A stretch of DNA of 64,000 nt, from contig JADLZK010004649.1 of the NCBI GenBank assembly GCA_015847255.1, positions 1,178,001-1,242,000 on the forward strand, written 5' to 3'. Source of the stretch: Hyparrhenia diplandra (taxonomy: Eukaryota > Streptophyta > Magnoliopsida > Poales > Poaceae). The stretch's first letter is position 1, and every line of letters begins with the position of its first letter. The notes under the pieces were generated by a model. It was given only the letters and a program-made list of their open reading frames with translations, made no database searches and was not told the DNA's origin. Of the stretch, positions 56,004 to 64,000 are shown in pieces. Both the position numbers and the translations under genes were made by a program.

Positions 56004-56843
56004 TCTCTGCCACGACTAGCTCACCTGTTTGGCCAATTCAAGCTACCTTGTCAGCTTAGCAAAGTACGGCAAGGGAGTCAGCTGCAGAAAATTCTTTCAG
56101 AGACTTGTAGACTGCAGACACTGGCAGGAATTTTTATTGACGGAAACCATGGTTTTGTGGCGATCTTGCTGCACGTTAACACACTAAGGAAGGTTAAAGT
56201 AGTATGGTCTGATGGTACTCCAAGGACAGATTCCACTGATATTCTAATCTCTTCCCTTCAACGTCGTTTTCATTTAGAAAATGGTCTTCAGGCTCTATCG
56301 ATTGATTTCGGTGATCACTCCATAGACTTTCTGGACTCATTAAAACCTCCATGTCTTCTCACCTCAGTCAAGTTGCAGGGGAAGTTAACCAAACTGCCTG
56401 AATTTATTAAATCTCTAGAAGGTCTCGAGTTGCTCCTCTCGTCAACTTCTCTAAGCACAGATTGTTTGTTGGCTCTAGAAAGCTTAGAGAAGCTGCGTTA
56501 CCTGAAGTTAAATTGTCAAGAGTTTGTTAATAGTAGCTTCAGTTTTCGAAGTGGCGGATTCCCATGCCTTCAACGACTATGCATTCAGGCTCCAAAGCTT
56601 CCAAAGTTGAATATAGAAGATGGAGCTATGCGGTATCTCATCTCACTTCGACTACTATGTAAAGACATATCTGGTTTTGCAGTCGATGACATCGGGCATC
56701 TCAAAGGTCTCAAGGAGATAACTCTTTTGGGTTCTGAACTTAGCGAAGACACCAGGAAAGCTTGGGAAAAAGCAGTAAGCAAGCACCCGCTACTCCAGAT
56801 TCATGGATCACTGTCAGGTCTAAACCCAGCATCACTACCATAA
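56004..56843 (+). pseudogene. NLR-2 exon 2, second part: remaining LRRs and C-terminus
   Basis: After a one-base frame change the LRRs continue: FSLPRLAHLFGQFKLP, LTSVKLQGKLTKLPEFI, LRYLKLNCQEF, FPCLQRLCIQAPKLPKL and DIGHLKGLKEITLLGSE, ending AWEKAVSKHPLLQIHGSL...NPASLP and TAA. The closing block resembles the end of MIC1-partner and RGA4-like NLRs (…A..A...HPN.P...). No integrated domain. Total protein would be about 930 residues, normal for a CNL. Confidence 0.85.
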
Positions 56844-58014
56844 TCGTATCGGCGGAGAATAATCAACTGTGATGGTCCTTGGCTATCACAGCCGGTTTCA
56901 GACATCTCGGTCAAAATGATGATGAGATCATCTTTATTAGCTTATTGATGTCTTAACATGTATTCTTGTTCATTTAGACAGTGTCTAAGAAGGCTATACG
57001 AGTCTTTTTCTCACATGCATTTTTGTGCCAGCATGCTGTATAAATAAGAAATGATCAAATGTTATATTTATCGGTTGGTATTGGATGTAAAACTCGATCC
57101 GTGGGGAAGACAAGCTCAATATTTGAAGGTAGAGGTCACGCTTCTCGAAAAGAAAAAAGAGGGAACCTCTAATTGACCTACATTATTGTTTCTTCATCTA
57201 TTATATATCTCCTGTGGAATTCTAACCTTGAACATTTTATTTCCCATCTCGGATTGCCGTTTGTAATATTGATGGTTCGTTACAAAATGGAGTATTGCGT
57301 ATATTGTGTTTAAAGTACATTTTTTTGCTAGCCTAAGCCTTGCCGTGGCATGCATCTGAGGATGGACACGTCACGGAGCCTGCATTGCCGCTGCCTGCTA
57401 CAAGCGTCGCAGCTGACGTGGGGACGCAGCGCCAAGGCCGTCGTGATCGTGCCCTCGGATCCACGCTTGTCTGCTGCTGTACCATGAGCAGAACCCACTG
57501 CACCATGAGCAGAACCCACTGCACCATGAGCAGAACCCAGCGCACCGAGACGTGTAATAGTGTAGATCTGATGAGTGTTTTCAGCAGTTTTCCAAGTACA
57601 GACTCTAGACAACAGAGCATAGAGACAAGGAAAATAACTATACAAATGATAATTATGTGCAATGACGTGAATGCACTAGTGATACAAATAATTTTATGCG
57701 TAGAAAAAAAAATACTATTTTTTAACTTTTACTATAGTGTTAGTACGGGCACTGTACTAGTATCTTATAAATAACATTATTAAGAAAGGTACTGATAGTG
57801 GTAAATAAATTATTATTGGATAAGAACGAATTTTGCTAAGCTTTGTTCTTGATGTAAATAAGAATTGTTGATTCAATAGTGCAGGCGTAGCCAAAGAGCA
57901 CATTTTCATTTAACGGTGGATTTGCACTAACGGTTTGGTTGGCTACAGAGACACGGCAGTTAATTTTATTAGGTAAAGAAAGGTTTTATTGAGCTCAAAC
58001 AGATCAAGATGAGT
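56844..58014 (+). other. NLR-2 downstream sequence
   Basis: Probably 3' UTR to about 57060 (AATAAGAAATG near 57045 as a loose poly(A) signal), then intergenic. It contains the 21-bp minisatellite and AT-rich filler. A 144-codon plus-strand frame at 57340-57774 spans the repeat and has no domain, so it is not called. Confidence 0.5.
57481..57543 (+). repeat. 21-bp minisatellite, three units
   Basis: ACCATGAGCAGAACCCACTG plus C is repeated at 57481, 57502 and 57523; the third copy differs only near its end (CAGCGC). The array is in register with a codon frame (TMSRTHC) because 21 is a multiple of three. Confidence 0.9.
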
Positions 58015-58376
58015 GTAACCGACCAAGTATATGATAACCAGATAGTATGGATACTCGAAGGAATTCGTGGAGTTCGTGACTCCGGCCACCGCCGAGAGCT
58101 CACGCCGCCGCCGGCCACACAAGGCACGGGTTAACGAATGAGATCGAGTTCAACGTTCATCTTCGCTCGCAAGCAATACATAGGAGTCTCTGCTCCCGTT
58201 CCCGTTACATGGGCTGAGAATAGACGAATTCGTAATGGGCTGGGCCGACCCGTTTTCATTTTGCCACCCAGTCGGAGCCCACGACGCGCAAGTTGGCCTT
58301 CCTGGTTCTTGTGCCTCGCTTCAGGTCCTGGCCATGATCACCATCATCAGCATCTTCCTTGACATGGCTGGTAACA
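58015..58376 (-). repeat. Element J 3' LTR
   Basis: On the minus strand it runs TGTTACCAGCCATG... to ...GGTTACA and follows a polypurine tract. It matches 63504-63863. Confidence 0.9.
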
Positions 58377-58810
58377 TCCCTCCCCTGACGAGGAACGGCT
58401 TGCCCCCAAGCCGGTGCAAAGGGAAATTCCTGACGCAATGATTCTTCATCTTCCCAAGTAGCAAGATCTTCAGGCAGATGAGACCACTTGACCAGTACCT
58501 GGGAAACTGAGTTGTCCCCCTGCATAGACATTTGCCTGTCCAAAATAATTTGAGGTACCTGAATGTGTTGAGTGGGATCAGGTAATTCAGTACTGATACG
58601 ATCTTGAGCGCCAAGTGCCTTCTTCAGCAAGGAGACATGGAAGACCGGATGGATTTTGCAATCATCCGGTAATGCCAGTTCATAAGCCACATCATTGACC
58701 CTGTTAACAATGGTGAAAGGGCCAAAATAATGGAAGGAAAGCTTGTGTGAAGACCTGCTAGCCAGTGTGGTTTGGACATAAGGTTGAATCTTGACAAACA
58801 CACGAGTCAC
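58377..58810 (-). pseudogene. Element J integrase C-terminus and chromodomain
   Basis: Begins after the GPF segment (KLSFHYFGPFTIVNRVNDVA, YELALPDDCKIHPVFHVSLL), which closes the integrase, and continues to a chromodomain ending with VSQVLVKWSHLPEDLATWED and EESLRQEFP. Chromodomains in these elements bind histone marks and steer integration. The reading continues into the LTR (VTSHVKEDADDGDHG), which is common in this clade. Confidence 0.85.
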
Positions 58811-59740
58811 CCACTTCGAAAATCGATAGAGCGATGCTTGTCGGCTGGGTCTTCATCTTTTTCTGTGCTCTCAATAGATGTTGTTTTACCAGTTGCTGCA
58901 TTGTATCTCTGTCCTGAAGCCATTCAGTGAGGTCAGAGTTGACAGTAGGACCTAGTGGTGGAATACCCAGGTCTCTGGGGTGCTGGCCATATAGAACATG
59001 GAAAGGTGTAGTGCCCAAAGCTGAGTGAACTGAAGTATTATACCAATACTCGGCTAGTGAAATCCAGTGAGACCATTTTGTAGGACAGAGTGAGTAAAGC
59101 ATCGAAGATAAGTTTCAAGGCATTGATTTACCCGTTCAGATTGACCATCTGTGCGAGGGTGATAAGCCTTCTTGAGATTCAAGTCAGTAGACAGGATGTT
59201 GAATATTTCTCTCCAAACATTGCTGGTGGAAATTCTATCACGATCTGAAACTACCACTTGAGGTAAGCCATGTAATTTGAAGATATTATCCATAAAAACA
59301 TGTGCAATGTCCAGAGCTGAAAAGGGGTGAGATAGTGGTATGAAATGAGCATATTTACTGAATTTGTCAACCACCACTAGAATAGAATCAAAGGACTTTG
59401 ATCGTGGAAGACCTTCTATGAAATCCATAGTGATTCACTGCCAAGAACCATCTGGCACAGGTAGAGGTGCCAATAACCCAGGATAAGCAACACGTTCAGT
59501 TTTGGCTTGCTGACAAATATTGCACTGTGATACAAATTCTTTTACCATCTTCTTGAGTTGAGGCCAAGCAAAGAGTCTCTTAACTCTATTATAAGTAGCT
59601 TCATAGCCGAGAGTGTCCACCAATGGCACTAGCATGTAATGATTGCAAAAATTTGCAATTGAATGTCCTTTGCATTGCCAATCCAAATTCTCTTCTTGAA
59701 GTAGATAAGCCCCTTGTCCAAGGAATAATGTCCACTGGGA
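58758..59740 (-). pseudogene. Element J integrase
   Basis: Three frame-shifted pieces. The zinc-binding half has HSRL/GYEATYNRVKRLFAWPQLK and CNICQQAK (about 59540). The core has MDFIEGLPRSKSFDSILVVV (first D, about 59425), VVVSDRDRISTSNVWREIF (second D, about 59245) and YHPRTDGQSERVNQCLETYL (E, about 59135). KWSHWISLAEYWYNTSVHSA follows. The key residues D, D and E are present. Stops separate the pieces near 59430 and 59055-59100. Confidence 0.85.
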
Positions 59741-60260
59741 GATTGAATGGCCAGTTCTTGTAACAGCTTAGTAGAATCTGGGTCACAGTATATGCAGACT
59801 GTAAAGTCTGAACCCAAGGTGAAGTAATCACAGATACTGCTCCTAAATCATGGGAAGGGGCATGAATACTTCTAGAGAGTGCATCAGCTACTCGATTAGC
59901 AGTACCTTGTTTGTAAATGATCCTGTAGCTAAGGCCCAGTAATTTTGTCAGAGCTTTATGTTGCCATGGTGTGGAAAGCCTCTGATCATCTAGGTGAATT
60001 AAGCTCTTCTGATCAGTCTTGATGAGAAATGTTGCATGTTGAAGGTAAGGTCTCCAATGATCAACAGCTAGTAGTATTGCATAACATTCCTTGTCATATG
60101 TTGACAATCCTTGAGATTTAGGGCCCAAGGCTCTGCTGACAAAGGCTATAGGATGACCATCCTGTTGCAAAACAGCACCAATACCTCTTTCAGATGCATC
60201 AGTTTCTATTTCAAATGGCTTGCTAAAATCTGGCAGTTGTAGTACTCGGGCCGTCATCAA
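59601..60260 (-). pseudogene. Element J RNase H
   Basis: One open frame holds the whole domain: FSKPFEIETDASERGIGAVL (first D), STYDKECYAILLAVDHWRPY (E), LIKTDQKSLIHL (D) and GTANRVADALSR (last D), the canonical Ty3 RNase H order. It degrades the RNA strand of the hybrid during reverse transcription. The end overlaps integrase in another frame. Confidence 0.9.
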
Positions 60261-61100
60261 GGCAGTTTTGAGAGCTTGAAAGGAAGCCTACGTTTTAGTT
60301 TGCCCAAGTATAAATGATACCCTTCTTCAGCAGATTAGTAAGAGGCCTAGATAACATGCCAAAGTTTCGACATATTTCCTGTAGTATCATGCCATACCAA
60401 GGAAGCTTCTAAGTTCTTTGACATTTTTGGGAGGTGACCAATCAGAAATGATCTGAACTTTGGCTGGATCAGTAGATACCCCTTGTGGAGAAATAACATG
60501 CCCCAAATATTTGAGTTCTTGTTGTGCAAAGGAACATTTCTTGAGTTTAACATGTAACTAATGCTGATTCAGCAATTTGAACACTTCTTCAACATGAGCC
60601 AAGTGTTCTTCCCAAGTTGAGCTATAGATCGAGAACATCATCTATGAAGACTACTACACATTTTCTTAACAGAGGAGCCAAAATGGTATTCATAATATCT
60701 TGAAATGTACCAGGACCTCCAGTAACTCCATAAGGCATGACTTCATACTCATAGTGACCATTGTGTGTTTGAAATGCGGTCTTGTAAGAGTGTCCTTCAC
60801 CATCGATTTGGTGAAACCCGGATGCCAAATCCAGAGAAGAGAACCACCGAGCTCCATATAATTCATCCAACAATTCATCAATGATAGGTAAAGGATACTT
60901 GTTTTTAATTGTGAGAGCATTGAGCTTCCTATAATCCACACACGTCTCCAATCACCTGTCTTCTTTTTAACTAGTAATACCGAGAAGAAAATGGATCGAG
61001 GCGTGTTTGATCCACCCTTTGTCAAGCATTTCTGAATCCGCTTCTCAATTTCAGTTTTCTAGGATGGGTTGTACCTATAAGGTCTCAACTTTTTGAATGG
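60261..61100 (-). pseudogene. Element J reverse transcriptase
   Basis: Motifs in order in shifted frames: FSVLLVKKKTGDWR (about 60985), CVDYRKLNALTIKNKYPLPI (60945), ARWFSSLDLASGFHQI (catalytic D, about 60835), YEVMPYGVTGGPGTFQDIMN (about 60740), and VVVFIDDVL (the YxDD site as FIDD, about 60650). Beyond it, LKCSFAQQELKYLGHVI-type residues are broken (60550-60480). Frame breaks near 60950 and 60620. Confidence 0.85.
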
Positions 61101-61559
61101 TGCAGACTCGGGTTGAAGATTGATTTCATGGTCACCGGATCTACGTGGTGGTAATCCGGTATTGGTTGGAATATAGCAAAGCATACTTATCAATCAATTG
61201 CTGAATTTCAGGTGGTATGGCCTCAGATAATGCAGAGGGAATGAGGTCAACAGAATGTAACTGGACCATGTATAACAAGTGAATCATTCTTGATCATAGC
61301 TTGCAACCGAGTTGGGATAATGGGAGGTCCTAACACGCCTTGCGGCCAAAATGCCTTGAATCCTTTGTTTGACCATTGATGTCAAATTCTGCCCATTTCT
61401 GTCCCCAATGGAAATTGATGGGACTATAGTGGACTAGCCAATCCATTCCAATAACATCATCATATGAGCTCAATGGTAGTACCTTGAATGTGTTTCTGAA
61501 ATTGATACCTTGGATGTGCCACAATTTATCCACAAACTCATGTGTGCAAGATAGTACCT

Positions 61560-61760
61560 GCCCATTTGCCCTTTGTCACTTGCGCAGTTCAGGGAGTGGC
61601 TGAATACCTGTCAATTTAGAAGCCATTCAAGACATCGATAAAATAGTGAGAACTGCCAGAGTCTACCAGCATTACCACTTCATGATTTTCAATAAATCCT
61701 TTGAACTTCATAGTCTTGTGATCCTCTAGACCATTCACACGACTTGTAATGAGATACCAC
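61560..61760 (-). pseudogene. Element J aspartic protease
   Basis: Minus-strand reading FKGFIENHEVVMLVDSGSSH then YFIDVLNGF contains the retropepsin DSGSS active site (about 61660). A downstream frame (YDDVIGMDWLVHYSPINFHW, about 61465-61405) is the conserved ILGMDWL end of plant Ty3 proteases. A stop separates them. Confidence 0.8.
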
Positions 61761-61859
61761 ATATGTCATCTCCGAGTCAGAATCTTCATCAGTTATAGTA
61801 GTGGTTTGAGGAGAATCTTCGTAAATCAGAGACCATACTTCTTCCATTGCATGCACCGA

Positions 61860-61930
61860 GACAGTTTGGCATTTGTGGCCATGATTCCATTTCTCTCCAC
61901 ATTTGAAGCATAGGCCCTTAGCTCTTCTCG
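61860..61930 (-). pseudogene. Element J gag zinc knuckle
   Basis: Minus strand reads GLCFKCGEKWNHGHKCQTVS, the CCHC-type nucleocapsid knuckle of chromovirus gag with the spacing CX2C...H.HKC usual for Reina and relatives. Confidence 0.8.
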
Positions 61931-62199
61931 TAATTCTTCAATGTATTAAGCCTTTCTTCATTGGTTTTAACCTTTGCTGCATCAGGTGTCTTCTTATCAT
62001 CATTATTTTGATATCTCGTAAGGACGGGAGTATAGCCGAGTGGATCTTGAAGCTTCATAATATGGCTTCTTATGAGAATTGCCACTCTCGGTCTTCTTCT
62101 TGTTGTTGGGATTGGACCCATACAGTGCTTCCTCCCGCAAAGAAGCCAAGTAGCTAGCAAAAGCATCTAGATCTTGAGGTTGATGCATCATAACAACAC

Positions 62200-63202
62200 A
62201 TTTGATTTCTCTTTTTCAATCCATCAACATATCTATTGGTAAACAAATTTGGGGATAGATTTGGATCATGGGCTAGAATTTGATGGACTAAGTCACAATA
62301 GTTGGTAGTGTACTCAATGACATTGGATGTTTGTGAAATATGGAAAACTGTCTCATAAGGTGATTATGCTCATCCTTATCGAATTTGGCACTAACAAGAG
62401 TAGAGAAATCATCCCAGGTCATCTCATAAACATTGGATTGTATAGTTTGGAACCATAAAGCTGCCGAGCTAGTCAAATGCATGGTACAATAACGAATCCA
62501 CATATGTGGTTCAATTTGGTACAGGTCAAAGAAGGTTTTCTTGTTTTTGACCATATTTGGGATTACCGCCATCAAATTGAGGAAATGGTGGGTCTCGGGT
62601 ATCTTAGGATAACGGTATTGTCTAGGACAAAAATAGGTACCAGGAGGCATATGGGTATGACTAGTATCAGTATTGACAGGCAAGGGAATCATATGACTGG
62701 CATGGCAAGTAGCATTTGGAGTAGGCAGTGTAATAGCAGGATTGGTATGATTCATCTCACCTTGAGGCTGTTTGTGACCCGGGGCGATGGTGTACACCGC
62801 CCCAAAATCTCGCACGCGGCGGTCACATGACGACGCCGCCCCGAATGGATGGCTCGGATGGGATGGGCGGGCCCGGCATCTTCGGAGGCGGTGGAGGTGG
62901 ATGTCCTCCTGCCGGGCCGACGACGACGCGATGGTGACGTCATCCGTTGACAGATCGTCGCGAGGAAGAGGTACAGCTTGCGGTAGCTCTCCCAACGCTT
63001 GATCCATCTTTGTGCCCAAGTCAGACACCAGTTGCTCAAGCTCGTTGACGCGGCTGTCCACTTGCGGCTTCCATTCATTGAAGTCGCTGCGGAGCTTGCC
63101 CATCTCCAGCATGGAGGTCTTCAGTTCGCCAATTCCCTTGGAATTTGCGCTCAACAGCGCGAATATCTTCCCAAATTGCTCCTCCGGCGTGAGTTGCGCC
63201 AT
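62200..63202 (-). pseudogene. Element J gag
   Basis: The ATG at 63202 (MAQLTPEEQFGKIFALLSAN) is the first after the leader; an N-terminal coiled coil (VDSRVNELEQLVSDLGTKMD) is followed by a Pro/Arg/His-rich linker disturbed by indels near 62900-62780. The capsid core is YPKIPETHHFLNLMA, MWIRYCTMHLTSSAALWFQT and MTWDDFSTLVSAKFDKDEHN, ending before a frame break near 62290. The core matches the gag domain of chromoviruses. Confidence 0.85.
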
Positions 63203-63503
63203 CTGCTGCCGAGTACCGTATTTTGTGCGGCGCGAATCGAGTTGGTGATGCGGATTTGGTGACGGATTCAGGCGGGGATCTGATTGGAAGTGGGAAATTG
63301 CGGTGGAATGGCGATGGGGATATGGTAGGGTCGGTTATGGAGGAATCTACACTCCGATTGGGACGGTGGATGGATTGATTGCGATTCCCCTCTGCAGCGA
63401 AGAATTACAGGAGCGGATTCGGGCTTATCACCGGCGCCGTTTGTCCTCAATCGATGGTGGCGAATGCTTTGGGTTGGGGATCGAGAGGCAATCTGGTACC
63501 AGA
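63203..63503 (-). other. Element J leader with degenerate primer-binding site
   Basis: Non-coding interval between the 5' LTR and the gag ATG. Next to the LTR the minus strand reads TCTGGTACCAGATTGCC, a damaged version of the TGGTATCAGA Met-tRNA primer site. Confidence 0.65.
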
Positions 63504-63863
63504 TGTAACCAACCAAGTATATGATAACCGGATAGTATGGATACTCGAAGGAATTCGTGGAGTTCGTGACTCGGCCACCGCCGAGAGCTCACGCCGCCGC
63601 GACCACACAAGGCACGGGTTAACGAATGAGATCGAGTTCAACGTTCATCTTCGGCTCGCAAGCAATACATAGGAGTCTCTGCTCCCATTCCCGTTACATG
63701 GGCTGAGAATAGGCGAATTTGTAATGGGCTGGGCCGACCCGTTTTCATTTTGCCACCCGTCGGGCCCACGGCGTGCGAGTTGGCCTTCCTGGTTCTTGTG
63801 CCTCGCTTTAGGTCCTGGCCGTGATCACCATCATCAGCATCTTCCTTGACATGGCTGGTAACA
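63504..63863 (-). repeat. Element J 5' LTR
   Basis: Minus-strand TGTTACCAGCC...GGTTACA, 360 bp. It differs from the 3' LTR by a handful of substitutions and small indels, several at CAG/CTG or CCGG contexts. Confidence 0.9.
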
Positions 63864-64000
63864 ATGAGACAGCTACTCCAAGATCCCGTGTGCCTTCTCT
63901 GCCCCTGCATTATTGTTTAGACTAGTGATTGGTTTTACTTCAGGGTTGTAGCTTGTCACACTTTTTAAGTTATATATATATGTCCCACGTTATGTCTTCA

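Larger units (their letters stand above)
58015..63863 (-). mobile_element. Element J: structurally complete Reina-type chromovirus
   Basis: 5849 bp with two LTRs of 362 and 360 bp and perfect target duplications ATGAG (58010-58014 and 63864-63868). From right to left on the minus strand: LTR, primer site, gag, knuckle, protease, reverse transcriptase, RNase H, integrase, chromodomain, polypurine tract (GGGGAGGGA before 58376), LTR. The order RT-RH-IN plus chromodomain and very short LTRs point to the Reina clade of Ty3 chromoviruses. Coding regions carry many frame breaks. LTRs are closely similar, so the insertion is comparatively young. Confidence 0.9.

Noticed and set aside
57340..57774. 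A 144-codon plus-strand frame containing the TMSRTHC repeat.
   Set aside because: It is open because of the 21-bp minisatellite and GC-rich flank. No homology is recognisable and an AT-rich tail follows.

Overview
The window is nuclear DNA of a flowering plant, almost certainly a grass (Poaceae). The evidence is deeply nested LTR retrotransposons of plant-only lineages (Copia SIRE-like, Athila-like, Tat/Retand-like with a second RNase H and antisense genes, and a Reina-type chromovirus), grass-style CACTA and Tourist-like DNA transposons, and a monocot-type pair of coiled-coil NLR immune receptor genes. The species cannot be named from the sequence. There are no bacterial features.

Layout, left to right. 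1-2745: 5' end (LTR, primer-binding site, gag) of a minus-strand SIRE-like Copia element, abutting an older Copia LTR scrap (2746-3425). 3426-5065 and 22764-23624: two halves of a GC-rich, unclassified retroelement-like sequence, split by element A. 5066-22758: element A, a large LTR element with no coding capacity (LARD-like), 5-bp target duplication GAGGC. A contains element B (9298 to about 18272), an Athila-like element with gag and two protease-like remnants but no reverse transcriptase, and in its 3' LTR a hAT-type element (19813-21101, 8-bp duplication CTTACTAC) that itself holds a Tourist-like MITE (20425-20751). 23625-31922: 5'-truncated Tat-lineage Ty3 element C with RNase H, archaeal-type RNase H, integrase, an 82-bp tandem array, an antisense accessory gene region and a 3' LTR. 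31923-33411: AT-rich sequence with one MITE.

33412-56843 is the biological core: two NLR genes head to head, with only 515 bp between their start codons (52812 and 53328). NLR-1 (minus strand) has its CC and P-loop in exon 1 (51970-52812) and the rest of the NB-ARC plus LRRs in exon 2 (34134-36192). The two exons are separated by a 15.8-kb intron filled with transposons, yet the splice sites and codon phase still match. NLR-2 (plus strand, 53328-56843) has its intron at the equivalent place and an atypical VRG in place of the MHD motif. The layout resembles the RGA4/RGA5 and Pik-1/Pik-2 paired receptors of rice. Both genes carry single-base frame breaks, mostly in homopolymers, so they are either young pseudogenes or intact genes with uncorrected sequence errors.

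NLR-1 intron 1 holds: an unclassified coding remnant (36996-37528); Copia element E (37529-40331 and 44268-44652) split by CACTA element F (40332-44267, duplication ATG) that carries gene-like exons; a CACTA end fragment; element G (44989-46871, duplication GTTGG), a miniature LTR element with a 37-bp interior; a solo LTR (45587-46658, duplication CTAGT) inside G; and a minus-strand Tat-like gag-protease fragment with its LTR (46877 to about 50365).

56844-58014 is NLR-2 downstream sequence with a 21-bp minisatellite. 58015-63863 is element J, a structurally complete minus-strand Reina-type chromovirus (LTRs of about 360 bp, duplication ATGAG) whose reading frames are broken. Paired LTRs across the window differ repeatedly at CAG/CTG sites by small indels; this may be a sequencing artefact and bears on every frameshift call.
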